Shown here piece after piece: positions 6,824 to 15,447 of a stretch of 64,000 nucleotides of DNA. The stretch spans positions 1 to 64,000 of the forward strand of contig SVPH01000007.1 of assembly GCA_015065965.1 (NCBI GenBank), written 5' to 3'. The DNA is from Oscillospiraceae bacterium (GTDB lineage: Bacteria > Bacillota > Clostridia > Oscillospirales > Acutalibacteraceae). A model generated the notes under the pieces. The model was not told the DNA's origin. It searched no databases and was given only the letters and a program-made list of their open reading frames with translations. The translations under genes and the position numbers were made by a program. Every line of letters starts with the position of its first letter. Within the stretch, counting starts at the first letter, position 1.

Positions 6824-9800
6824 TCAGAATATACCCTTGTAAATCTGCGGAATGGTTTTGGTAAGACCGAAAAGTTTCTTGAAGAATGCGATAATCTTAT
6901 CAAAGAATCCTGCTTTCGAGGTCATAACCTGTTCATCCTTTGAAACGGCATTACCCTGAGCATCATAGACTGTTGCGGTGAAGGTTGTATCACCCTTTGA
7001 ACTCGGTGAAATTTTGCAAGTTGTACCGTCGGAAGAAACATCCATATCAAAGTTGCCGTTTGAGGCAGTCCATTCAACATAACCGCCCTCGGGAATTTTT
7101 GATGCATCAACATGGAGAATTATTGAATCACCATAACTGATTGATGAGGTTGAGGGATTTACAACTAAAGAATCATCTTGAATTACATAATTAAAATGCA
7201 AAGCTGTCGAACCACTTAATCCACGATTAGTAAGAACACGTTGATTCATATACTCTTGACCATATTTTTCCAAATCCTGTTTAAAAAACACATTGTCGCC
7301 CCAATACATCTCATTCCAATCATCTTGGCTACCAACATAATAAACATCTGTTATATTATCGCATCCCTCAAACACTTTGCCATTCAATTTAGCTTTTAAA
7401 GGAATTACAACATATGTTAAATTCACACAATCTTTAAACAAGTTTTCGTTAACCCAAGTTACCTCATTGCCTAAATTAATTTCTTTTATTGAGTCACAAC
7501 CCTTAAAAGCATCTGGGCCTATGGTAACATAATTTACAGCATTAAAATCAATTATTTTTAGATTTTCGCAGTATAAAAACGCTTCTGCTCCAATGCATGT
7601 TACATTTTCTGTAATGGAAATACCTGAAAGTTTTTTACAGTACCAAAATGCACATTCACCAATTTCTGTAACCTTTTCGGGAATTTCTATATTTTCCACC
7701 AAGGTGCAATGATAAAACGCATAGGGTGGTATTGTTGTAACATTATCTCCTATATATATTCGCTTTACAGGACACCCTTCAAAGACTGCTCTGTTTGAGC
7801 CGCCCATAGTTTCGCAGTTTGTTGAATTAAATTCTACTGTGCTAATACCGCTATCCTTAAATGCCCAACCACCAATTGCAGTAACATTCTCAGGAATTGT
7901 AACACTTTTCAAATTTTTGCAACTTCTGAATGCTGCTTCACCAATTTTAGTAATTGTTTGAGGAAATTTAATGCTATTTATTGAACTGCCTAAAAACGCA
8001 CCGTCTGGAACTACTGTCGTTCCTTCTTCAAAAGCAACTGAAAAAGAATTTTTGCAAGCTAAAAAAACCGAATACTGATATTTCTGTACTGTATGGGGAA
8101 TTGTTACTGTAGATTTATTAAATCTTTCAGGGAAAGCTATTAGTTCTGTATAATTTTTATCATATAGAACACCGTCTTTACTTGAAAAGGTTGCGTTTTG
8201 TAAATTAACATTTATTTTCTCACAATTTGAAATACTATCAGGTATTTTTTCTACAAATGGACCTATGTTTATAGTTTTTATACTTGAATTTAAATGCAAC
8301 CAATCCATTTCGTTTCCCGAGTTTGTTCCTATCGAAAAATTTGTACAATTTTTAGCATTATAATTTATGATTTCTATATTATCGTTGCCGAAGAGTAATC
8401 CGCCAATACTTGTAACATCTTCAGGAATTGTGATTTCTCTTATGTTACAATCTTCAAAAGCGCATGCACCTATTGTGGTAATACTATTAGGTATATTTAT
8501 TTTCTCAAGTGAGTTGCAATACATAAACGCACCATCACCAATGATTTTTATTTTACTGTAAATAGCAACTTCTTTTAATTGGCTGAATCCATAAAAAATA
8601 TGATTGCCTATATTATTAATGTCTCCATAAAGATTAATCTCATTTACTTGTTTTTTTATTTCACCCCAATAATTATCCGATGATGACATACTGTATTTAT
8701 TCATATTACCATTTCCATTGATAACCAGTCTTCTGGTATCTTTATTAAATATCCATGTTACATTACCACCGCATTTACCGGTAACATATTTGCTGTCTGC
8801 TTCAGTTGTACCTTCGTCATCTTCGCCGATAACAGTAATTTTTATTGTATCGCAGATTTCCGGGTTATCAATAGAATAAATCGTAACATTTGCAGTGCCT
8901 ATATTCTCTTCAAGGGCATATGTTTGAATGCCCATTGGTTCACGGCTTTTTACGACTGCTTCATTATCGCTTCTTATCCCTAAACTACCTTCATAATCAA
9001 GAGGAGCAATTGTCCAACTGTAACTCATAATTTCTCCGACTCTGAAAGTAACCTCGTCTTTATCCATTGTAATAGACTCAATATATTTCGGCTCAATCTC
9101 TTCTTCTGTAAGAGTCTTGAAAAATTCAGGATAATCTTCCTCAATGCATTTTTTCCAACAGTTTACCACGTTGTTATAGAGATCTTTACTATTATCCAAA
9201 ATATAAATTGCTGTTTCTTCAAAATTATCAAAGGATTCACCTGTAATTAATTTGCTAATAATCCCTTTATTGCATGCAATGTTTATCATTTCTATTCCTG
9301 CTTCACCAGCTAACAAGTAAAGCTTATATGAAAAGCGTGTAGCAAATGTAAAAAGAGATGCATTATTACTGTTCACAGAATCATAACAACTTTCGCCATA
9401 ATCTTCATATAAGGCACAAGAAACGGCTTCAATTTGGGTCATTATTTTCAGATATTCATACTGTTCAATCAAGTCCTCTGTGCCGAATAATATGTTACAA
9501 GCAAGCGCTCCTATTTCACCGCCAATATACAAACCTGTAAGGAAAGGGAAGACAGCACAGCAACCTGTCCATGCATAATCAATTAGTTTATCTGTTGCTT
9601 CCATTCCTAAAACAAAACCTACATCAATAATTGTTTTTTCAACAACTCCAACCCAATCATTTGATATGGTGTTGATAACAGTTTGAACCGCTGCGGAGAA
9701 AACAGAATTTGGAGACTTATCCTTTAAATCATACAAATATTCAATAACTTCCGCACCGCTGTCAAGCATAGAAACATACATTGACACGCTGTCAATTATA

Positions 9801-10504
9801 TTTATTGCACTAATAACACCTCCGGCTATATCATCAGCAATAGAGATGTATTTATTAACTATGTCAGTATATTCTCCTAAAGCCGACCATTTACTTTCAA
9901 CATCCTTGCCGTTAGTTAAAAAAGCAAAGGCTGTATCAATAAGTTCTTGCTTTTCTGTTCCGTCAAGGCTTGTTTTATCAAGAAGTTCAGCCGTTTTAGA
10001 TGAACTAATTATTTTATCGGTAAGTCCTGTTGCTTTCGATAGTGTATTAGAATAAGAAAACTCTGTATATTTTTTGTCGCTTAATGCACTAAATAAAACA
10101 GCGAAAAGAACTTCTTCATATTGTCGTTGAAATTCCAAAGCCTCTGCTACACTCGAAGGATCTGAAATCATACGTATGGCTTCCCACGCTTCGACAGCTA
10201 AAAGAAATTCTGGACTATTATTGAAAGAACTATACGCAGTTTGAGACAAACTGAGTTGTTTTAACATATTGAGGAATGATAGATAAAAACTGCCACCATA
10301 ATGTCCTACTGCTTCATCAAAATTTACATAAACATTATAAGCGACTAAATCGAAATCTTCAGGCAAATCACTGGCTTCTATCGCCTTTGCTTTAGTTGAA
10401 AAATTCGGTAAATCAACGCCTACAAATCCTGCGATTGGCACAGAACCTAACAGTATTATCACTGCAAGAAAAATAGATAATGTGCGTTTGAAAATTCTTT
10501 TCAT
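6824..10504 (-). CDS. BspA-like leucine-rich-repeat surface protein
   Basis: The likely start is ATG 10504 (GGAGG eight bases upstream), not the GTG at 10519 of the track. A signal peptide (MKRIFKRTLSIFLAVIILLG ... KAKA) is followed by ~430 residues of unrecognised, largely helical sequence. A bacterial Ig-like segment follows (about 480-570, MDKDEVTFRVGEIMSYSW). Many LRR_5/BspA repeats (about 610-1080) show AFxxC and IPxxVTxIG patterns, then a second Ig-like domain. The protein ends in a basic amphipathic tail, FFDKIIAFFKKLFGLTK. No LPXTG motif is visible. BspA-like proteins bind host or bacterial surfaces. A structured leader RNA with a terminator precedes the gene, so expression is probably attenuated. 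Confidence 0.85.
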   Translation of the reverse strand: MKRIFKRTLSIFLAVIILLGSVPIAGFVGVDLPNFSTKAKAIEASDLPEDFDLVAYNVYVNFDEAVGHYGGSFYLSFLNMLKQLSLSQTAYSSFNNSPEFLLAVEAWEAIRMISDPSSVAEALEFQRQYEEVLFAVLFSALSDKKYTEFSYSNTLSKATGLTDKIISSSKTAELLDKTSLDGTEKQELIDTAFAFLTNGKDVESKWSALGEYTDIVNKYISIADDIAGGVISAINIIDSVSMYVSMLDSGAEVIEYLYDLKDKSPNSVFSAAVQTVINTISNDWVGVVEKTIIDVGFVLGMEATDKLIDYAWTGCCAVFPFLTGLYIGGEIGALACNILFGTEDLIEQYEYLKIMTQIEAVSCALYEDYGESCYDSVNSNNASLFTFATRFSYKLYLLAGEAGIEMINIACNKGIISKLITGESFDNFEETAIYILDNSKDLYNNVVNCWKKCIEEDYPEFFKTLTEEEIEPKYIESITMDKDEVTFRVGEIMSYSWTIAPLDYEGSLGIRSDNEAVVKSREPMGIQTYALEENIGTANVTIYSIDNPEICDTIKITVIGEDDEGTTEADSKYVTGKCGGNVTWIFNKDTRRLVINGNGNMNKYSMSSSDNYWGEIKKQVNEINLYGDINNIGNHIFYGFSQLKEVAIYSKIKIIGDGAFMYCNSLEKINIPNSITTIGACAFEDCNIREITIPEDVTSIGGLLFGNDNIEIINYNAKNCTNFSIGTNSGNEMDWLHLNSSIKTINIGPFVEKIPDSISNCEKINVNLQNATFSSKDGVLYDKNYTELIAFPERFNKSTVTIPHTVQKYQYSVFLACKNSFSVAFEEGTTVVPDGAFLGSSINSIKFPQTITKIGEAAFRSCKNLKSVTIPENVTAIGGWAFKDSGISTVEFNSTNCETMGGSNRAVFEGCPVKRIYIGDNVTTIPPYAFYHCTLVENIEIPEKVTEIGECAFWYCKKLSGISITENVTCIGAEAFLYCENLKIIDFNAVNYVTIGPDAFKGCDSIKEINLGNEVTWVNENLFKDCVNLTYVVIPLKAKLNGKVFEGCDNITDVYYVGSQDDWNEMYWGDNVFFKQDLEKYGQEYMNQRVLTNRGLSGSTALHFNYVIQDDSLVVNPSTSSISYGDSIILHVDASKIPEGGYVEWTASNGNFDMDVSSDGTTCKISPSSKGDTTFTATVYDAQGNAVSKDEQVMTSKAGFFDKIIAFFKKLFGLTKTIPQIYKGIF

Positions 10505-10523
10505 TTGCAATTCCTCCACAAAT

Positions 10524-10551
10524 CAAAAAGTGCGCAGCCGAAACTGCGCAC
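10524..10551 (-). terminator. Intrinsic terminator inside the LRR-gene leader
   Basis: On the minus strand GTGCGCAG-TTTCGG-CTGCGCAC is followed by TTTTTG and lies 20 bases before the LRR ATG. An upstream CTGCG (plus 10558-10562) can pair with the CGCAG of the 5-prime arm, giving a competing antiterminator. Confidence 0.8.
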
Positions 10552-10668
10552 GAAAAACGCAGCCTACGACTCTGTTGCGACACAGTTTACCCAAAACAGG
10601 ATATGACCATCAAGGCATACGTTTTTACCAAAAGTATGCCTGTTCTGGGAAATATTAAACTATGTCGC
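10524..10668 (-). ncRNA. Candidate riboswitch-like leader RNA of the LRR surface protein
   Basis: The transcript predicted from the promoter at 10675-10703 begins at a 13-bp closing stem (GCGACATAGTTTA with TAAACTGTGTCGC, one G-U). Inside are nested helices: CCCAGAACAGG with CCTGTTTTGGG, and GGCATAC with GTATGCC over a 13-base loop, with an unpaired TTGATGGTCATAT on the 3-prime side. It is followed by mutually exclusive antiterminator and terminator helices. I do not recognise a known class; the c-di-GMP-I core sequences are absent. It could sense a metabolite, ion, protein or temperature. Confidence 0.6.
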
Positions 10669-10674
10669 ACGAAT

Positions 10675-10703
10675 AGTATACCACCATATTTCTCATTTTT
10701 CAA
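10675..10703 (-). promoter_or_regulatory. SigA-type promoter of the LRR leader
   Basis: TTGAAA (plus 10698-10703) and TATACT (plus 10675-10680) are separated by 17 bases on the minus strand. The predicted +1 is at the first base pairs of the leader closing stem. Confidence 0.8.
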
Positions 10704-10790
10704 TAATAAATGGTGGAGAAATATTTAATAATTATGGTATTTGGAAGTGCACCTTGCGGTGCACACGAAAAGAACGGAATTAAGTTTATC

Positions 10791-10814
10791 GTAGGGGACG
10801 GGTTTCCCGTCCCG
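10791..10814. repeat. Dispersed intergenic repeat copy 1
   Basis: GTAGGGGACGGGTTTCCCGT plus CCCG is a palindromic unit found identically at 44815-44838. In both places a degenerate TGCRCCTTRCGG-CACACG sequence lies close by (10748-10767 here). Confidence 0.75.
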
Positions 10815-10907
10815 AATGCGTTGCAGGTGGCACAATTTTTCTACAGTGGTGCGGTTACGCAATATTTGTGTGACCGGTTTTCCACCTCATCCACCGCAGG
10901 CGGTCCT

Positions 10908-10928
10908 CCTTCTCCTCAAAGGAGAAGG
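10908..10928. repeat. Palindromic intergenic unit
   Basis: CCTTCTCCT-CAA-AGGAGAAGG is a perfect 9-bp inverted repeat in the same 460-bp gene-free stretch. It resembles dispersed REP-like hairpins rather than a terminator, having no T tract. Confidence 0.5.
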
Positions 10929-10937
10929 CGTTTCAGA

Positions 10938-10970
10938 CAAAAAAACGGCGGGATGTATCATCTCGCCGTT
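10938..10970 (-). terminator. Terminator of the antiporter gene
   Basis: On the minus strand AACGGCGAGATGATACATCC and CGCCGTT form a hairpin followed by TTTTTTTG, 12 bases after the antiporter stop. Confidence 0.8.
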
Positions 10971-10981
10971 TGATGTGACTG

Positions 10982-12265
10982 TTAATATTTTGCAGGGGCA
11001 GTGCGGTGTTTTCTGTTCTTGTGGTGAGGTTTCGGCTCGATGTTGCCGGCTTTTGTGAGAGCAATTTTTGTGAGCACGGGACCGAAAAGTTCGTAAATAA
11101 GAACAGAGAAAAGAACTATGTTCCTTATCATTGTGCCGACTTCACCGAGTTCAAGCGCAGTAACGGACATGCCGAGCGCAACGCCTGCCTGAGGCAGAAG
11201 CGTGATGCCGAGGTATTTGGTGGTTTTTTCATCGCATTTTGTTATTTTTGCGCTTGAGTATGCACCGAAGTATTTACCGAGCGAACGTGAAACTATGTAT
11301 GCCGCGCCGATGCCTACGATTGTGATATCGGTAAATACACTCAGTTCAAGTTCTGCGCCGCTGAGAACAAAGAAAAGTGCGAAAAGAGGAACGGTCCATT
11401 TATCGGTTTTCTCCATAATTTCCGCTGAAAAGTCGCAGACGTTGCAGAAGATTGTGCCGAGCATCATGCATACGAGAAGAGCGGAGAAACCTATGTGAAT
11501 GCCGCCGATTTCAAATTTGAGCATTGAAAGCGCAACGGTAAAGATAACGCAGGTGACGGAGAGGCACAGACGCTTGCTGTTTGAACTGAAAAATCTCTCG
11601 AAAACGGAGAAAAGCAAGCCCATAACCGTGCCGAGAAGAAGTGAAACTGCTATTTCAATCAGCGGTTCAACAATGATTGCGGTAACGCTGAACTGACCGT
11701 GTTCGATTGCCTTTGCAATACCGAAAGAGATTGCAAAAATGATAAGACCTACGGCATCATCAATTGCAACTATGGGCAGGAGCAAGTCTGTGAGTTTACC
11801 TTTTGCCTTATACTGACGGACAACCATCAGAGTTGCGGCGGGAGCGGTTGCGGCTGCAACTGCGCCGAGGGTGATTGCCATTGACAGAGGAAGTTTTTCC
11901 TCGCCGAGAACAAAGTGAAGACCGATAAGAGCGGCATCAACAAGCAGAGTTGCAACAACTGCCTGCATGATACCGATGAAAGTTGCCTGTCCGCCGACTT
12001 TTTTAAGTTGCGAAATTCTGAATTCGTTGCCGATTGCAAAAGCAATGAAGCCGAGGGCAACGTTTGAGATTATTTCAAACTCTTTTACATTTTCGTGTGA
12101 AATGAAGCCGATACCGTCAATTCCGAGTCTGCCGAGGCAGTAGGGTCCGATGAGGATGCCTGCAACAAGATATGCGGTTACCGAGGGAAGACCGAGCGGC
12201 TTTGCGATACGGGACATAATAAGACCTGCACCGAGTGCTATGGATATACAAAACAGAGTTTCCAT
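10982..12265 (-). CDS. CPA2-family cation:proton antiporter
   Basis: This 427-aa integral membrane protein has about 12 hydrophobic segments and the Na_H_Exchanger fold. The discontinuous-helix region near residue 150 (AAATAPAATLMVVRQYKAKG) and the acidic IVAIDDAVGLIIFAI pair (Asp-Asp near 170) are the cation-binding signature of CPA2/Kef-type exchangers. The N-terminal LGLPSVTAYLVAGILIGPYC is also typical. There is no TrkA-N (RCK) domain at the C-terminus, so regulation by nucleotides is not expected. It is monocistronic with its own terminator. Substrate choice between Na+ and K+ cannot be decided. Confidence 0.88.
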   Translation of the reverse strand: METLFCISIALGAGLIMSRIAKPLGLPSVTAYLVAGILIGPYCLGRLGIDGIGFISHENVKEFEIISNVALGFIAFAIGNEFRISQLKKVGGQATFIGIMQAVVATLLVDAALIGLHFVLGEEKLPLSMAITLGAVAAATAPAATLMVVRQYKAKGKLTDLLLPIVAIDDAVGLIIFAISFGIAKAIEHGQFSVTAIIVEPLIEIAVSLLLGTVMGLLFSVFERFFSSNSKRLCLSVTCVIFTVALSMLKFEIGGIHIGFSALLVCMMLGTIFCNVCDFSAEIMEKTDKWTVPLFALFFVLSGAELELSVFTDITIVGIGAAYIVSRSLGKYFGAYSSAKITKCDEKTTKYLGITLLPQAGVALGMSVTALELGEVGTMIRNIVLFSVLIYELFGPVLTKIALTKAGNIEPKPHHKNRKHRTAPAKY

Positions 12266-12391
12266 AATTCTTTACCTTTCATATATAAAATTTTATCCTA
12301 AATAGGTATATCACACCCAAAAATCAAAGTCAAGAAAAGTTTTTCTTTTAAAACAAAAATTGTAACTGTGTTACTAAATGTTGATAAAATA

Positions 12392-12421
12392 TTGACATCT
12401 TGTTAACAAAAGTGCTAATAT
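12392..12421 (+). promoter_or_regulatory. Promoter of the M28-like peptidase gene
   Basis: TTGACA (12392-12397) and TAATAT (12416-12421) are spaced 18 bases apart, 30 bases before the ATG with GAAGGAGGAAT. Confidence 0.7.
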
Positions 12422-12450
12422 AAATTCAGAATTTTGAAGGAGGAATAACC

Positions 12451-13692
12451 ATGGATTTAAAGAAACTTATTGACCAGAAAGACAAAGCCGCAAAGTACAT
12501 AATCGATGAAATCACTCATGTTATCAAAACCTGCGGCAAAAGAGACCCGGGTTCGGAGGGTGAGAAAAAATCCTGCGAATATATGGCAGAGGTTCTCAAA
12601 AAAGACTGCGGATGCGAAGATGTTAAAATTGAAGGCTGCGAAGTTGCTCCCCGCGCATTCTACGGCTGGATTTATTTCACAATAACCTTTGTTCTGCTTG
12701 CGGTTGCAGCGTTTTTCTTTGTTCCCGTTGTTTCAATTCCGCTGATTATTGCAGGTTTTGCAATTGTTCTTATTCAGTTCGGTGTATATAAGAAACTTCT
12801 TGATCCTCTTTTCAAAAAGAAGACCAGTCACAACGTTACCGCTATCAAAAAGTGCACAGGCGAAGTCAAGAGAAGAATTATCTTCAACGGTCACCCCGAT
12901 GCAACATGGGAATGGCCCGTTAACTATGCTCTCGGCGGCGTAGGTTTTGAAGGCCACGCAATCATTGTTGCTGTCGGTGCGATTTATTACCTTGTTCTAG
13001 CAATAATGTATGTTGCTCAGAACGGCATCGGTGCGGGTATGCCCGATATGGAAAATCCGCTTGTAAAAGCCGCTCTCTGGGGACTTCTCTTTGTTCCCTT
13101 TATGTTTGGCCTTTACTTCATGGTTAACTATAAGAGAGTTGTTGACGGCGCAAACGATAACCTCACAGGATGCTACATGGGCATTGCAGTTCTTAAGGCT
13201 CTTAAGGATGAAGGCATTGAACTTGAAAACACAGAAGTTGGCGTTATCCTTACAGGTTCTGAGGAAATCGGTCTCAGAGGTTCAAAGGCATGGGTTGAGG
13301 CTCATAAAGATGAATTCAAGGATGTTCCTACATTTATCTATGCGTTTGACACAATCAACGAATCAAAATATCTCATGGCAAACTACCGCGACCTTAACGG
13401 TACGGTAAAATCAGATGCTGAAGTTGCCGATCTCTTCTATGAAGCGGCTTTAGCAGCAGGCGTACCCTGTAAGAAGGGCTGGATTCCTCCTCTCGGCGGC
13501 GCAGTTGATGCGGCAGCATTCACTCAGGGCGGTTTCAGAGCAGCAGGTGTTACAGGTCTTAACCACAAACTTGAAAGATATTATCACACAAGACTTGATT
13601 CATATGACAACATGAACGCAGAGGGTATTGCAAACTGCTATGCAGCAACGGTAAAGACCCTTGAAATGTTTGATAACGGCGCAAAACAGTAA
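12451..13692 (+). CDS. Membrane-embedded M28-like zinc peptidase
   Basis: This 413-aa protein carries the five expected M28 metal positions: His148-x-Asp150 (NGHPDATWEW), Asp236 (DGANDNLTG), Glu271-Glu272 (GSEEIGLRGS), Asp300 (AFDTI) and His379 (RYYHTRLDS). Unlike secreted M28 aminopeptidases it has no signal peptide and contains four transmembrane segments. Two (about 72-113) lie before the HxD and two (about 168-190 and 207-226) lie between the HxD and the second ligand. This puts all ligands on one membrane side, probably the cytoplasm. A paralogue with the same layout lies at 39388. Substrates are unknown; aminopeptidase activity is inferred from family. Confidence 0.82.
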   Translation: MDLKKLIDQKDKAAKYIIDEITHVIKTCGKRDPGSEGEKKSCEYMAEVLKKDCGCEDVKIEGCEVAPRAFYGWIYFTITFVLLAVAAFFFVPVVSIPLIIAGFAIVLIQFGVYKKLLDPLFKKKTSHNVTAIKKCTGEVKRRIIFNGHPDATWEWPVNYALGGVGFEGHAIIVAVGAIYYLVLAIMYVAQNGIGAGMPDMENPLVKAALWGLLFVPFMFGLYFMVNYKRVVDGANDNLTGCYMGIAVLKALKDEGIELENTEVGVILTGSEEIGLRGSKAWVEAHKDEFKDVPTFIYAFDTINESKYLMANYRDLNGTVKSDAEVADLFYEAALAAGVPCKKGWIPPLGGAVDAAAFTQGGFRAAGVTGLNHKLERYYHTRLDSYDNMNAEGIANCYAATVKTLEMFDNGAKQ

Positions 13693-13697
13693 AAAAA

Positions 13698-13731
13698 TAA
13701 GGGCTGTCGAGGACAGCCCTTTATTATTTTT
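13698..13731. terminator. Bidirectional terminator
   Basis: AAGGGCTGTC-GAG-GACAGCCCTT followed by TATTATTTTTG on the plus strand, with an A tract before it that serves the convergent gene. Confidence 0.85.
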
Positions 13732-13734
13732 GAA

Positions 13735-15405
13735 TTAACAAGGTGTAATTTCATAGAACACAACGGCGTTGGGGTCAAGGGTGATATCAAGGGCAATTTC
13801 GCCGTTTTCAACCGTTACCGTCTGTTCGGTCGGTGTAAGTTTTGAGCATTCAATATATTTATTGCGCAGTTCGCTCTGGTAAATTGCTCTTGCTTCGGGG
13901 TTGTTGAGAGTGGTAGGATTGTCAAGGTTGGGGTCGTCGGGCGACCATGCGAAGCAGTCATCGCCGATTCCGTATTTGATTCTGTCCTCCTGCCATTCGT
14001 CAAAATAGTTACAGTCATCGTCTATTACATAGGCGGTGATTTTTACTTTTTTGCCGTCAAACTGCGGAACTTTGACAGTCATTTCAATATCGGCAGGAGC
14101 AGTATAGTCAACCTTGTTTTTGAAGTTGTATGCCATTATGTGCAGTGTGTCTGTGCTGTCATTAAAAGCGGAAACTGCTTCAACCTCTGCTTTGGGAACA
14201 AGACCGAAAGAGGTTTTCTTTGTCTGTGCAAGTTTTGCACCGTTAAATTTTGCGGCGTTGCTTGCAACATGGTAACTGACTGTGGGATAACCGTCAATCA
14301 GACCGTTTGAAAGGTATGACCATGATGAAAAATAGTTAATGTTATTTTCAAACATTGTTTTATATATTCTTGCATCGTAGCCTGCCTGATATGTAAAACC
14401 GCAGGTTCTTGTAAAGAGTTCATCGCCGATTGTTCCGCTTGAGTTACCGCAGAGGATTCTGCCTTCGTCAATGCCGTAGATGAGGTTGTTGAGTCCGTAT
14501 TTCTCGGCGGTTGAGCGAAGATAATTTATTGTTTCGGCAAGGGTTTTGCCGCCTGTATATTTGCCGGGAGTGCTGTCATAGAAAGATGCGGAAAGGTAAC
14601 AGAGGCGTGAGCCTTTTTTGCCTGTTTTATAATTTGTGCCTTGAGCGCAGTGCTTAATGAAAATTTTTTCGTCCCATAATCCTTCGGTAACCGTCATTGA
14701 ATGTGCGCCCACAAAAACATCTCCGATAACATCTGTCAGTGCAGCAACGGTGTAATCATAGAGTTTGCAGTATTCTGCAGCGGATTCATCGGGGTCGCCG
14801 CTTTTTGCCATAAACCACGATGCGTTTTCATATTCGGTCATAACACCGAAACGCCATGTGAGAACTTCTTCTTTGCCGAACTCATCAACAAGAGCCTGAG
14901 CAATAGCGGCGATATAATTGTAATAGACATTATAGTCATCGGGGGGATAGATGTTTGTATCAAATTCCGCATCGGTATTTGCATTTGAGGAGTATTTGAG
15001 CGGAACACTGCCGAGTTTGAGAAACGGTTTTGCGCCGAGTTCAAGAACACCTCTGCAGTTTTCGATAAGCACGGTGAAATCGTAGTCGTCAAGCACGGTT
15101 TTGTCGGTAGGATCAACGAACAAATCTCTGGTCAGGTTGCCGCCTGTACACTGCATGAACTGAACATAGTCAACAAATTCAAAAATATTGTATTCTTCGT
15201 TGATTTTTTGGTTGACAAACGGATTGCCGTCTATTGACCATATGTTGACGTTGCTTGCGGGGTTTACCAGCACATCGCCGCATACCGAGGCATCAACAAC
15301 AAATTCATGGTTGTTTACAAGGTCTGTCACGTTTGCTGTTATTGTTGAAAAGAAACCGATTATTGCCGCAAGGATTGCGGAAATGATTTGTCTGAAATTA
15401 TTCAT
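13735..15405 (-). CDS. Secreted clan GH-A-like glycoside hydrolase (GH39-like)
   Basis: The start is set at ATG 15405 (AGGAG seven bases upstream); the track begins six codons earlier. An N-terminal hydrophobic segment (FRQIISAILAAIIGFFSTIT) is a signal peptide or anchor. The ~400-residue middle reads as a TIM barrel with candidate acid/base Glu in RFGVMTEYENASWF and candidate nucleophile Glu in YGIDEGRIL, as in GH39-type enzymes, where the first is normally an Asn-Glu pair; here it is Thr-Glu. The C-terminal ~130 residues form a beta domain that probably packs on the barrel. Beta-xylosidase-like activity is possible, but the family assignment is tentative. Confidence 0.6.
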   Translation of the reverse strand: MNNFRQIISAILAAIIGFFSTITANVTDLVNNHEFVVDASVCGDVLVNPASNVNIWSIDGNPFVNQKINEEYNIFEFVDYVQFMQCTGGNLTRDLFVDPTDKTVLDDYDFTVLIENCRGVLELGAKPFLKLGSVPLKYSSNANTDAEFDTNIYPPDDYNVYYNYIAAIAQALVDEFGKEEVLTWRFGVMTEYENASWFMAKSGDPDESAAEYCKLYDYTVAALTDVIGDVFVGAHSMTVTEGLWDEKIFIKHCAQGTNYKTGKKGSRLCYLSASFYDSTPGKYTGGKTLAETINYLRSTAEKYGLNNLIYGIDEGRILCGNSSGTIGDELFTRTCGFTYQAGYDARIYKTMFENNINYFSSWSYLSNGLIDGYPTVSYHVASNAAKFNGAKLAQTKKTSFGLVPKAEVEAVSAFNDSTDTLHIMAYNFKNKVDYTAPADIEMTVKVPQFDGKKVKITAYVIDDDCNYFDEWQEDRIKYGIGDDCFAWSPDDPNLDNPTTLNNPEARAIYQSELRNKYIECSKLTPTEQTVTVENGEIALDITLDPNAVVFYEITPC

Positions 15406-15447
15406 TTTAATGCTCCTTATCAAAAACGCCGAAAAAGGCAGACAGTT

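Noticed and set aside
7240-8620. Periodic sequence in the LRR gene as a DNA repeat array
   Set aside because: The periodicity comes from ~23-residue BspA protein repeats and is degenerate at DNA level.
10524-10668. c-di-GMP-I riboswitch as the identity of the LRR leader
   Set aside because: The conserved core stretches and tetraloop-receptor sequence of that class are not present; only the general leader architecture is shared.
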